Source: Symsagittifera roscoffensis
Taxonomy: Eukaryota > Xenacoelomorpha > Acoela > Convolutidae
NCBI RefSeq assembly: GCF_963678635.1
Contig: NC_087071.1
Location: forward strand, 45,061,095 to 45,125,094
DNA length: 64,000 nucleotides
Reading direction: 5' to 3'
Shown here one piece after another: positions 25,509 through 37,696 of this stretch. Within the stretch, counting starts at the first letter, position 1. Every line of letters starts with the position of its first letter. Under the pieces are notes generated by a model, which searched no databases, was not told where the DNA came from, and saw nothing but the letters and a program-made list of their open reading frames with translations. Both the position numbers and the translations under genes were made by a program.

Positions 25509-27112
25509 CAGGCAAGTATAATTTATACATATTCTTTACTAATAAATTTAAATTAATACTAACCATTCTTTACTCATGTTTCATTTAAATTTTTAGACTT
25601 CATCCCACAATCATCTGCAAAAAACAAAAAAGAAAATTAAAAAATAATATTGTTAAAATTATTCTAAACTTCATCAATATTTTCCACAAAATAAACTGAT
25701 AAAATTTATACCAAATGTAGTAAATTAATTTATAAATTGTTTCCCCAAAAGCAGTAAATTTCATTAAAATAAAAATTTGTAACTTAACTTTTTCCCAAAA
25801 CTAGCAGTAAAATTAAAATTCTTTGTAGTAAATTGATAAAATGAAAATGCAGTACTAACCTTTTGATATTTTCATTCACTCGCACAAGAATTCTATCCAA
25901 ACTCGCACAGCTCGCCCACGAAGAATTGTTTAAATAATGAATTTTAGTTTCAAGTTTTCACACTCAACAACTCTAACACACGATAACAAGTTTCAAACTT
26001 TCCTTTAACCCGGTTGGAAAGGAATTATATACTAAACCAAACTAACCAACGCAGCTTAAGTCACCACAAAACATAAAATAACAGCATGACTAAGAAAAGA
26101 AAACCAACGGTACCCAAACCGGATTAACCCAGTTTAAAACTGGATAATTTATTCTTTTGAAGACTAATATAAAGTCTAAGAAAGAAATAATAAAACACAA
26201 AAAAGTCGAAAGACAAACCCATAACAAAAACAATTTGATTTTTGAAAAAAGGACACAACCAACGGAACATAAGAAAGACCACCAAAAACCCCTCATAAAA
26301 CGTTATCACATAACAGGACCTCTCATAGAAACCGCACGAAATCATACTCCCACTCCTGGCCTAACCCACCAGAGAGGACGTCCTGAGCATGCTCTATAGC
26401 CGGCCTAACCCACCGCGCTACATCCACGCTTTGTGACCACACTTCTATTTTTAATAAAAGGTACTCAAGGGTGAGTAACTCTTCAAAATAACCGAACTAA
26501 AACAAAATCCTTTTGTGAAAACAACTAACCAAAATCATAATTAAAACACTGAACTAATAAAAATCTTATAAAATGTAAACTATACTTTGCAGTATATAGA
26601 TCAGCATACAACAACAAAGACGAACATCCAAAGACAAAACGACCCCACTACACTCGAAAAAGAATGGCCAACCACAAACCAATATGCCGTCCACAATCAC
26701 AAACTCAAAGGATTTAGAGTACGACTTGACTTCGCAGAAAAGGACTTCATTGAACTAGACCAATGACCACCTCGATGTTCAAGTATACGTACAGATCCGA
26801 GTTACAAGGCATCCCTTCCACGCACAATCTCCACGCCATTCCCAGACGAGGTCGAACACAAAAGAAGTTCTCAACATAAAACAGAAAAACACGTCATAGC
26901 AAACCATTCTGAAATCAGATTGATTTCATTGGGAAACACCATCGTTGTCACAAGAAGACACAACGATTGATGTCCCTAACTCCAGCGTCCTGGAACTTCT
27001 CTAACAAGAGAAACCGGACAAGAGTACGATGTTCGCCAAATACCAACGTCCATCATCCATCCTTTGAATTGCAGAAAGATAATTCTAAAAAACTCTGTAA
27101 AACCCGGATGGG
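25509..27112 (+). other. 3' non-coding tail of copy B
   Basis: 1.6 kb between the last ORF and the 3' LTR. At 25690-25860 a GTAGTAAATT-like motif recurs about three times in an A/T-rich context. The last 500 bp are less AT-rich but show no convincing gene. A short purine stretch (GGATGGG) abuts the LTR and may be the polypurine tract. Confidence 0.6.
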
Positions 27113-27522
27113 TGGAACCTGATCTAAACTATATTTTATGATTGGATAAATTAGATATTTTACCACTGTAAAGTATTTAATATTAACCAATCATGATCCA
27201 TCTAACTAACAACCCACTTATTTGTAAGTGCTGAAATTACTTGTAATTTCAGCACCAGAGAGATTTGAATTTAACTTAGAAATTAGTTGCCTCTCCAAGA
27301 GAACTTCAGCAGCCGCAATAAACCAGTATACCCTAGATCTATTGAGCCTAGCAGAGACTAGTTAAACACCCTGAGACTAGAAAGTATAAGAGTAAGATTA
27401 GGATCGGTATTAGACTAAGAAGTTGCACGAATCTATCCGGCCGAAAATAAGATAGCGTGACGAGCAGACGGTGTACCCTATCCGAAATTACTCTATGAGT
27501 TAACCACATCGGTTATAACTCA
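27113..27522 (+). repeat. 3' LTR of copy B (410 bp)
   Basis: Same length and ends as 8983-9392, with about three differences by eye. It carries the same perfect dyad at 27228-27255. It is followed at once by TTAT, the second half of the target-site duplication. Confidence 0.95.
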
Positions 27523-27526
27523 TTAT

Positions 27527-28734
27527 GTAAAGTAATATTTTTTTTTGCATTAGATCAATTCACAACATAGATTGAGATAATGACAATTGTCAGCACAAGT
27601 TTTGCATCAAAAGGCGTGCCCATCTCAGTTTCTGAGTTATAGTTTTCCACTGATTTTTATCTATTAATCAAGCTAATTACATGCTATGAAAGATAATTAA
27701 ATATCCAATTAATTTACTGGATGTAGATCTCAAAGAATTAGTATGCTTCGGGACAATTAAAACTTGGTCTCATAGCAGATACATTTTGTTTATTTTTAAA
27801 ATTTATCTTGTTCCAATCATTTTTCAAAGTTGGTGATGCGTAACACAGATTTGAAATCTTGTCTAGCCATTCAATCAAAATTGCTTTTTCAAAACGAGTT
27901 GCTTCAAAAACAAAAATACTCAAAACACCCATTGATAAATTGAGAAAACCAGAGAACTTTTATTCAAACTTGCAGGATCCAAAAAATATTCTGAAATTTT
28001 GGTTCGCTTTTCAAGAAAAAATATTTTTTGGTTTTCATTTTAATCATTCAAAATAATATTAATTTTTTCAATTTAGTTTTTGAATTGATTACAATTTATG
28101 AGACAAAATTGTGTATTTTGAGAATTATAAACGGATTCAGCAACAAGACGCTCTCTTTGATCCTCATTTGTTCGTCGTTTTATTAGAGCGTTCCGACAAT
28201 TTTTTTTTGTTTTCCAAGCAAAATTAGTAAAATCAGCAGCCAAAAATAATCATCGCATTTTTCAAACAATTAATCATTGAACTGGGTTGACTGATATATC
28301 ATATAAAATTTCCTTCAGTCGTCATATAAACGACACACAAAACCGTCAAACAGTTTTTTCAGTATCGAGAAAAACCGGTCTGAAAACTTTGAACTTTCGT
28401 CTAAATTCGAGCGAGTAACGTTTTATTTTTATAAAATTTGAGACTCAAAAATCTTGAAATTTTAAAAAAAAGTCATATTTTGGATTTTTCCTTTAGCACT
28501 TAATTGGCTAATTAATTTACAATATACAACAATTTTTAAAGTAAATATTTAAAAAAAAAATTTAAAACTTTTTTTATGAAGTTTTTTTAATTTTTGTTCA
28601 ATTTTAGTTTTTTGTACAAAACTTTATCAATCTTGCTTAATTCACTATTTTGTTACGCGTCAGTATAGTTGTAGAATCACGCCCCGCTCTATAAACAACT
28701 TTTACCTTAAATATGAAGAAGTTTTTTTCTTCTT
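27527..28734. other. Intergenic AT-rich DNA
   Basis: Flanking host DNA of copy B. No gene seen. About 28130-28460 belongs to the dispersed repeat family that also lies at 35560-36066 (shared CAGT..CGAGAAAAACCGGT core). Confidence 0.6.
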
Positions 28735-30246
28735 CATTACGAGGCCAAACTGTGCAATCTCTGCATTGTAAGCGGAATCCGCAACAGGCTAAAATCAGAT
28801 GTGTCGCGGAATCCGCAACATTGCTGCTTTTCTTTGATCTTCTATGCTGTTTTGGATTCCACAAACAAATACGTAAATCATTGTACTGCTCAAAATCGCT
28901 CAAAAAATAGGCAAATTTGAGGAATCCGCAACTGTATTTGCGGAATCCAGAACAGTTTGAGGAATCCACAAAGAAATGATAAAACATTTGTATCGTTAAA
29001 TTGAGCTATTGCGGAATCCGCAACTGTAAGTGGAATCCGCAAATTGTAAAGGGAATCCGCAAATTGTAAGTGTAATCCGCATTTTGTTTGCGGATTCCCT
29101 TAACATATATTTATATGTGTAGTAGCCTTATAAAAAATTATTACTTTTAAATACATGATTTGATTTCACTAGAATAGAAATTTACTAGAATAGAAATTTA
29201 CAAGAGCAGATCAGTGTTTGGGATTAATGGAATCCCTTTTACCCACCAGTATTTGCGAGCGAGGAAATCCCAAATACTGAACTAGTTCGACGATATGCTA
29301 TGCATTGGGTTTCTAATCACGCTCAACCTGATAACTCCAAATAATGGATATATTCCATATTTATTGAACATTATTCCAGTTTTTGTGGTTCCATCAATCC
29401 CAAATACTCACCAGTATGATTTTTTGACTAATTTGACGATTTGCTTTGCGTTGGCTGTCTAATCACTCTCAACCTAATGACTCTAAATAATGGATATATT
29501 CCATATTTCTTCAAGTTTTTGGGATTTCATCAATCCCAAATACTGACCAGTACTTGAGATCGATGAAATCCCAAATACTGACCTAATTTGGCGATATGCT
29601 GTGTGTTGTGTTTCCATAAACTCTCAACCCAATGACTACCATTACTGCATTTATTCGGCGTTATGCTTCCAAAATCAGTTTTTGGGATTGACGCAATCCC
29701 GAATACTGACCTAATTTGTCGATATGCTGTATGTTCCATTCACTTTCAACTCAATGACTCCAAATGTTGAAAATATTCGGTGTTGTGTTTCCAAAATACT
29801 AAAAGATGACAACCACCGATTTAGGTAAACAATGTTTTAAGACGTGTTCGTGGATTCCTCTGACAATGGTTATGTCTTTGCTTTTAAATTCTGCATTGCT
29901 AGAGATAAAAATTCTAGCTCAGTTTTTAATTTTTCATATGCAAGTTCAGTATTGAACAAAATTTGGAATCCACTGACAGTATGCGGAATCCACTTACATT
30001 TGCGGATTCCGCTTACGTTTTGCGGAATCCAGAACAACTAGCTATATTTGCTTGTTGAGGAATCCGCAACAAAACAAATGTGCCGACAAAATTTACGTTA
30101 CAGGTATATGTATGCGGAATCCACTGAAATTTTGTTTGTGGATTCCACTTATTTTTTAGAAAGTATTTCAAGACTTGTCTCTGGAATCCAGGAATATACA
30201 GACATAAAATTGTGCTCCTATCCAGTGCACAGTTTGGCCTCGTAAT
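28735..30246. repeat. Compound repeat with inverted ends, about 1.5 kb
   Basis: Bounded by an inverted pair: CATTACGAGGCCAAACTGTG at the left (from 28735) and its complement at the right (ending 30246). Both flanks inside the ends are full of the short motif GGAATCCGCAAC and its complement (28770-29100 and 29930-30190, more than a dozen occurrences). The middle is a four-unit tandem repeat. No transposase frame is visible. It looks like a non-autonomous foldback or DNA-transposon derivative. Confidence 0.6.
29217..29812. repeat. Four degenerate tandem units inside the compound repeat
   Basis: Units of about 130-170 bp start near 29217, 29386, 29519 and 29683. Each carries GGGATT..ATC..AATCCC, AATACTGACC, a CGATATGCT block, CTCAACC.AATGACTCC and an AT-rich end. 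Confidence 0.65.
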
Positions 30247-32563
30247 GTTTTTTTTTAAATTAAATATGGATGAATCCTTCACTGCTACTTGCACAAAAAC
30301 CAGCTAATCTTGCTTCACCATAATATCATACAGAAATATTTTAATTGATTTGAATTTAAATGGTAGATAAGCCACAATCGGAAGAAAAACAACCTAGGCC
30401 ATTAATACTTACCAGTTTTAACTTCAAGGTAAACATGACAAAAAATAGTAACAATGAAATAAATCGTATGTTAGAAACAAAATTCAGATGTATTTTTTAT
30501 CACGCAAAACCAAGTAACCAAAAAATTAATTGAATGCGTGAAAATAAAAACCATAAAAAGCCCTTTCAGCCATATTTCGAAGAAAATTAAAAAACTTTTA
30601 AAAACGCTTCGAATTTTTGTTTCGAGCGAGTGAAGCGATTAAGTAAGGTTCATTTTTTGAACGATTTTTGGCTAAAAGACCCTATTTTGTACGGCAATTT
30701 TTTTTCGATGTAATTTTTAAGGTTTACAAACATGTTACCTAAAGTAAAAAAAAACTCAGACATCTTGGAAATCTTCATTGTGACTTTTGATATTTATATG
30801 TTAAAAAATGGGTCTAGACTACGTTATAGGTTAAAAAATAAGTTTTTTTTAAGTTGGTTTTGCCTTTAAAAGGAGAATGAAACTTTTCTTTTAAAGTGGA
30901 TTTTTTGGAAATAGAAATGTTTTTCCTGCAGTTGTCGTATATGAAAGTTGTAGGCTAATTATTTTTCTCATACAAAAAAAACAATCACAAGGTGTTTCTT
31001 GTTAATCAACAGGTCTATCTTTAAGCAAAAATACTTGAAAAGAACATTGCAGTATTTCGCAGTTTTTGGTCTTTTTGAAAAAACGGTTGTCATACAATTT
31101 CATAAATGTTATTTTATCAACTTTTTTATAGAGTTCGTTAAAATAATTATGCGACCAGCGTATATTTGTATGGAGGTCAATCCGGGTAATTAAATAATAG
31201 AAAAGGTGTACCTGAAAACTTTATTTGTTTCGAAGGCAGCCAAGACGTCAAGGAAGAAAAGCCACAGTTTGAAATTTATCAGAAAATAAGAGTTTCTCTG
31301 AAATCTTCGTCTTAGACGCCAGTGACGTTGATATACAATTTAATTTTTTTCGGACTCAGAATTCTTTGGAATAAATCCATAAACCATCGAAAGAGTGTTT
31401 TGGCCAATATAGCAAAAAATATATACTTTGAATGATATAGCATTTTTCAAGCAAACACTAGATTTCAGATTTTGCCCTATTTGAAAGATATTGAATGTTA
31501 GCCCCAGTAAAACTCTTTTTCGGATGATTTCAACTCTTTCCGGGTTTTCGGCTCTGTCAAAGCAATGAAAGCGTGCAAACATAAGAAGACTTTGTTCAAA
31601 TTACAAAAAAAAGGCTGCCAAAAACTGCAAAGATGTAAATATTTGACTTTTCTTTCATTTGAACGTTCAAGCTGCAAAGCAACAAATCTTTCATTTGAAA
31701 ATTTTCTTTTGTTGGACAATTTTTTCAATTTTTTCATATCGAAAATGTAGAGACAGGTCTTAAATATGTTGAAACTTGCTCACACAATCAAAGCAACATA
31801 AAAAATAACTAGACTGCTTGTATATAAGGGTGAAGAATTTTTGAAAGAAACTAAATGTCGAATCAAAGAGAGCGGTCTTTTTACGGAACCGGCGTACAAT
31901 TAAAAAAAAACACAATTTGGTGTCTTTTAATACATCATTTAGAAGTTATTGATGTTCTGATATGGCTCTTACAATAATTAGAAATTCAAACATGCCAAGT
32001 TGGCCAAATGGGAAGTTTCACAGCGATATACGCTTTTGTGAACATTTCGATCATTTTTCACCTGGAAATTTTGCATCAATATACAAGGCTTATAATTAGA
32101 AAAACAAAAACAACCCTTTAATCAAAAAAAGACTTATTACGTTTAACTTTAAAGGTTTTATCATAAAGCAAACTATTTCTCGGGGAAATCTTTCAGTGAT
32201 TGCGATCATTTGTCACTCAACCAAGAAACATAATTTCCCAACAAAAAATGTAACTGTAATCAGTTTTTATGGGTGTAAAGTTTTTCTAATGATTAGGAGA
32301 GTACAGCGGATTGTTGTACGAAGACCGCTCTTAATTAATTAGGTAATAGTTTCGTCAACATTCTTCAGCAAGCGTATAAGAACTTGCCTCTCTCGGTTGA
32401 ATGTCAGCTTCAGCCTTTTACTCATTTTTTCTCAGCAAAGCCCTGTCATATAAGTAATGCTTATCACTATGCTATGATCCACAAAAATAATATTTGTTTC
32501 TAATAACTTGCCTCAAATAAATCCAGATGTCGAAGTGAAAAAATGTATGTCAAATTCCTAAAA
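30247..32563. other. Intergenic AT-rich DNA
   Basis: About 2.3 kb with no gene or clear repeat. Short open frames here (for example 31340-31582) show no domain. Just beyond the compound repeat, 30270-30300 resembles 57450-57480 (CTACTTGCACA..AACCAGC), a small dispersed repeat. Confidence 0.5.
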
Positions 32564-32569
32564 TTTATT
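32564..32569 (-). terminator. Possible polyadenylation signal of the CAP gene
   Basis: AATAAA on the minus strand, about 150 bases past the CAP stop codon. AT-rich DNA yields such hexamers by chance, so position is the only support. Confidence 0.35.
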
Positions 32570-32716
32570 ATTAACTGTTGCCATTTTTAATATGAATTCC
32601 TGTCTCAAAACTTAACCGCACCACATACAAGAACCTATTCATTCATTATTCCGATAAAATTCGAATAGTTACTAAAGGCTGTAAAAGCATATAGTAGATA
32701 TTCTCTTCTCCAACTT

Positions 32717-35700
32717 TCAGGCACCAGTGCACAAGTTAGAGTACACATTGTCAATCTGATTCCCCTCGTTCGGACACATCGCAATCGGATCCCGAGCCGG
32801 ATTCACCCCGAATGGCAACTCCCCCCACCAGTTCCCGGCTGGACTGTAGTGGCAGACGAAGTTGGTCCACACTTTGGTCTTCCCACTCTTCCAGGTGGAG
32901 GTGCACTTCTTCTGGGCACACCCCAGGTATTCACTCTCCCCCCACAGCATCTGGGTGAGGTGGAGACATTTGAACGAGGCTGCAGAACACAGAATAGGTT
33001 CATCAGATTGAGGATGTTGTTTTGATTAATTATGTTTCATTTAAGGTGTTAAACTGTACAGTAATTTGAATTCTACGAAAAAGGGTTAAAGATGTTGAAA
33101 GCATGATTTTAAAATTGCGCATAAAATTCAAGTTTTAGTTACTTTACGTTTTTTTTTCATGAAAAATATCAGCTTATAAAAGATGGAAAAATATAAGTTT
33201 ATAATAGTAAGGAAAAGGGAATAAAAACTTGTTGAAACTAGAATTTCTTCCATGTTTTTTTATGAATATAAAAAATTTCCTTGCGGCCGTTTCTGAAATA
33301 AAAAAAACTATAATTCATTAACAAAATTATATTGGTCATTATTAGATACTACATATTAGCGGATTACGTGAAAGATTTCTATATGTCGTAGAAAAATTTT
33401 TTAAATGCCTCAAATTAAGAAATGTGACGGAAAAACGTAGACAACTCTAAATATCGAAAGATTCTCAAATAACTGAAGGGCTCCCAAAAACTACAGGGAT
33501 CTCTTTGCATTTACAAAAGTTATTGTAGTATTTTGATTAACTTTAAACAATTAAATTCAATCTTCAGGAGCTTCTTGTCAAAATTACAACAAGATTCAAT
33601 ATTGGACTATAAAACAGAAAAAAAATACAAAAATTCAGTACCGTACAGAAAAAAAATTACAAGTTTCGCGTTTACTTAAGCGTTGAAATTGTTATTTATA
33701 GGAAGTTATAATTATCTACAAGGAACAACAGGGGAGGGGGTAGTAAACATGATCCAAAAACACTCTGCAAACAATCTAAACATCTCACGGGTGCATTCGA
33801 GAGTGTTCCAGTCGAAGTGTTTTATCTCCGAGTACCACGACCTCACGTAGTCCCCAACATCCCTGGCTGGTTTGTATTGGGACCCGTAGGCCAAATTCTC
33901 CCCTATGGAACCCATCTCTAACTCCAGTTGTTCAAACAAGGGACCTCTGTAGCTCAGATGTTTCTTCTTGCACTGGTCAGCCACCTAGAACATAATTAAG
34001 ATCTGTGTAACTGTTTCCCCCTCTTTCGCAAAAGGGCTTATGATTAACCGCTGAATTAGTCATTTATAGGGGGTATTTGTTACTAGGTTCAAAGGGGGTG
34101 GTAGTTCAAAAATTCAATCTGAAAAAAAATTGCGAAAAAGAAAACGTTTCAGATTGGTGAACGATTTCAAAGTGAACCATTTATTTTGATAAAAATTTCG
34201 TGCAAATTTTGCCAGTTTCAAAAAGTTTTCGATAGGGTTTTAGAGACAAGAATTAGATTTTTGGAATTGTCTGGATACTTGTATTTGAAAAAAAAGTGGA
34301 CCTCCTGTGCAGTTTGTTCCAAGTCTTCGTCCCACTCCAGTTTGTTCATGCCCACCGGGAAGCCCTGGAACTCCTCCCCGTGTCTGTCCTCCCCCTCCAG
34401 ACTGTCTCGCAGTCTGTTGTGCTCATCCAGTGCTATCAGTTTGTCATCATCTGAGAGTTCTATAAAATATGCATTTCATTTTACAAACCCTCAACACGTT
34501 ATAGTTTTTCATTCGAGGATCAAGATATGAAATTTTTTGGAGGATTTTTTTTGCAAAGTCTAGAAGTTAAAAAGGTACCTAGAGTTAAAAACTTGCAAAG
34601 CGTACCTAAAACAATCAAATTTTCTTAAAAAATTTTTCGGAAAAATAAATGAAACCTAAAGTAGCAAATATCAGTTTTATTCAAATAAAATTTGTTTTTT
34701 TTTGGAATTTTGTGATCCAGAAAGAAGTGAATAGTTTGAGGTATATTATACAGTCCTAAATTTTCAAAACGATCGATTATTACAATTTTATTACTTTTTC
34801 AGCGAATCCATTGTAAATAAAGTACCCTTATATCTGCGGGCAGAAGATTGCTTAAGGAATGAAATATCTTTTAAAAAGTTCAATTTTTGAATTTGAAACG
34901 ACACGTCAAAAGAACTCAACAATTTTTCAAAAGATTGCAAGATTTTCCTATTTCATCTGCAGTTCTGAACAGATATAGAGCAGGGCCTGAGTTTGAGACC
35001 ATGGCCCGGCCCGGTTGCTGATCCTAAAAACGAAACCCGAGCCCGGCCAGCCCCAAAAAAAGCCCGCACCCGGTTTGAACTCTGATTCTGAAGCATGTGA
35101 AAATCTTGACAAGATCTGGCAAGGTTTCTTTTCCATATAGACTTTTCCATATAGTTGAGGTTTATTTTTAATCATTTCATGAACTTAAATCTGAAAAAAC
35201 GTTAAGAGAAGGACAGATTAAGATGTTTACTTTTTCTAGATTGGATTTCTTATCTTTTTAGATTTCTTATCTTAGCCAGATAGGATTTTTACTGAACACT
35301 TCTAATCTTTTCATTTCGAGCAAACGTTTTAATTTAGGCCTGTATTGCACTCAATTATAATTAAAATAGTTATGCCCATTTCCCATTTTGTACTTTGAAT
35401 GGTTATTCATAAAAAAATATTTTGTAAATAGGTATGTGGCAGAGAAACGCTAGAAAAGCCAGTTAGTTAGCGACAAGAAAGTTTCTGAGTACCTACTCAA
35501 TTTTTTTCTTACTATGAGTTTTTCCTCAATTTTTGAAAATGTTGATCAAATCCTTACCTAGATTTTAAGCGCTCGTGAAAAATCTGCAGGAATCTTTCGA
35601 TTGGGCGGGTTATGCTTTGGCGGTCTCCGATGTGAATTTTTGCTTCGTCCATTTGAAAAATGTTTGGGTGAATTTTAACTTTTTCTTTTGTTTTCCAATC

Positions 35701-37696
35701 ACAATCAGGTAGCAAAAATAGTCATCGGATAGGTCGAGTGAGATATAATGTTAACGCCCTTCCAGTTGTGATTCGAATGACTTTGAAATTTTCTAAAAAC
35801 TTTTTTCAGTGTCAAAAAACCGGTTTGTTCTATTTTTGAGCGTATAAGGTGAGCAAGCAGGCTTATTTTGAATATCAACTAAAAAACTTACCACAAACAG
35901 TCAAAGGAAATGGCCGAGTGATATTTCACTTTAAAACTTACTCAACCCTGATTCGAATGAAGTAATAAAAAATCGAAAAAAGGTCCCAGTGTCGAGAAAA
36001 ACCGGTTTCAAATTTTTGAGTTTTTGTCTATTTTTGAATGGTCAAAGCAAGCGAGCAGGCTTATTATAAAAAAAGCCATGAAATGTCAGTTCATTTTTTG
36101 ATGTTTTTATCGCATTTTGGAATGAGAAAATTTCAAAAAATTGAAATATTTTCTTTAAAAAATTGAAAGTTTTTTATAAACATGCAATTTGATTTTTTTT
36201 GAACTTTTTTTTATTTCTAGTCGTTAAGGTTTTTTTAATCTTCTAAGCCCATCGAGTTCAATGCCTATCAAAAATATACTTTTGGAGACGAATTTTCTTT
36301 AAAAAAGTTCATGGTCTTCGGGAATGGTACCAAAGTTGTTATGTATGAAAAATAAACGGATCCACCAATTTTTGTTTGGGATAATTAAAAAAATTTTTCT
36401 GTCGGATTTGACTGAAAAACAATATTTAAAAAATCATGGGTGGAGAATTTTCGTTTATAATATATCGGAAAATGATTTAAGGTTAATGTGGACTGAAATT
36501 GAGTCTAAAGAATAAAAGAAATCGGTTGGTGACAAATCCGTATCGTTTCATGTGGAGAAGACTAAAAACCCAAACCGGTGAAAACCTATCTGTAATTTTT
36601 TGCTATATATTAAAGAATAAAATCATTGAAAACATAGAACGGTTCTAAATGTCGAAAAAACGAATTATTCTGAACGTCCAAAACATCCAATTAATCAAAA
36701 CACACCTAATAACACGACTCTGATTATGGCAATTTCGATGTTATCTGAAATTCAACAGTGGATCGTACGGATAGTATCTATACGGTTCAACAAAAAACAG
36801 TTTTCATTACCCATGATGAATGCCTGTGTCAACAAACTATCAATAGGTGAACCAAAGCCGAGAACAAAAATCCATGAACACGTGAACTCTTTTAAAATGG
36901 TATCTGTAAATGAAACGCGTCCTTTAACAATCCATAGCTTAAGATACTTCTACGAAAAAAAATAGAATAAGTTTTCCAAGTTAAATTGCCGCTGCTGCGA
37001 CAGGTATGCAGTGCAGCACTGAACCAATGGATCGGAAATCGATCAACTGTTTGAGCGATGTTGCCGGAAAACAGTACTCATGGAGATAACATTGTCGGAA
37101 AAATCTTATTCCATGGCGTAATAGAGATTATAGTGAAGTGATACATCGAAAATAAGAGTTTTCATAAGGCGCAGTTTGGAATAGTCGTGATTTTACCAAT
37201 GCACACAACGGCCCCAACGGAAAAATAAACGTAATTGTTTTTGGCTGAGTCTTAACAAATGGTTTACAAAGGTTGTTTTCAATCTGAAAGTTCAGAGTTT
37301 ACACTATAGTCTCAATAAAACTCTCATTAAACCCATGAAAAGTTTTGACTCTTCGGTCTTTTGACGGTTAAATCTCACCAAACAGCTCAACTGTAGCATG
37401 CTACAGCTTTTGATGTGCGGTTATAACCTCCCGCCCTACTTATTATACTTCAAAGAGATCACTTTTTGATTCTCTTTAAATACATTCTTGTCACACCACG
37501 AGTTTGTAATTAACATTTTTTTCCAGCAAAAATTTTGACGTTTTAAGTTTTTGTTATCAATTCAGTTGAAAACCTTTGTTGGAAAACATTCTTGGGGTTG
37601 ATAAAAAAGAACAAAAGATGCTTACTTACCACCTTCACATTTGATATTTACAATGAAACTCGTAAATAGGAAAGACAAGATTAACTTTATTTCCAT
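32717..37696 (-). CDS. Secreted CAP-superfamily (SCP/TAPS) protein, four exons
   Basis: Exons on the minus strand are 37630-37696, 34302-34459, 33789-33984 and 32717-32979. The phases fit and give 227 codons plus stop. Exon 1 ends at a strong GTAAGT donor and encodes an N-terminal signal peptide (MEIKLILSFLFTSFIVNIKC). The CAP core then shows EHNRLR, KLEWDEDLEQTAQE, GENLAYG, SWYSEI, HLTQMLW and VCHYSPAGN. The four cavity residues typical of the family (His, Glu, Glu, His) are all present, as are the Cys pairs of secreted members. Length matches small venom-allergen-like or CRISP-type CAP proteins without extra domains. Coding exons are clearly richer in GC than the introns. Introns are 3170, 317 and 809 bp; the first holds dispersed repeats. 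CAP proteins act outside the cell, often as sterol or lipid binders; the role here is unknown. Confidence 0.88.
34978..35072. repeat. GC-rich CCCGG-motif patch in CAP intron 1
   Basis: A short stretch with repeated GCCCGG and CCCGAGCCCGG motifs in an otherwise AT-rich intron. No frame is convincing. It may be a remnant of a mobile element or a simple degenerate repeat. Confidence 0.4.
35560..36066. repeat. Dispersed repeat family, two adjacent copies in CAP intron 1
   Basis: Two related stretches, each with ATTCGAATGA, then CAGTGTC(G)A(G)AAAAACCGGTTT, then GTCTATTTTTGA and GCAAGCGAGCAGGCTTATT. Weaker relatives lie at about 28130-28460, 38790-38960 and 39480-39600. No coding capacity. The type of element is not clear. 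Confidence 0.5.

Larger units (their letters stand above)
8983..27522 (+). mobile_element. 18.5-kb Ty3/gypsy-like env-bearing LTR element, copy B
   Basis: A full-span element with 410-bp LTRs at both ends, flanked by TTAT at 8979-8982 and 27523-27526. Order: LTR, leader, two small unknown ORFs, gag, protease, RT, RNase H, integrase, disordered region, env-like gene, unknown ORF, 3' non-coding tail, LTR. RT, RNase H and integrase place it with Ty3/gypsy. A 4-bp duplication is typical of env-carrying gypsy relatives. At 18.5 kb it is two to three times the usual 5-9 kb. The two LTRs differ at about three sites by eye, so it inserted recently. The coding region is broken, with roughly ten interruptions overall, some of which could be natural frameshift or splice boundaries. 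Confidence 0.93.

Noticed and set aside
32803-33003. A second minus-strand frame over the last CAP exon
   Set aside because: It is in the wrong frame relative to the CAP motifs and crosses the splice acceptor.
34186-34530. A plus-strand frame of 114 codons
   Set aside because: It is antisense to CAP exon 2 and rich in Ser/Cys/Pro as expected from reading that exon backwards.
34948-35175. Two overlapping minus-strand frames in CAP intron 1
   Set aside because: They arise from the CCCGG-rich patch, are in conflicting frames, and match no family I recognise.
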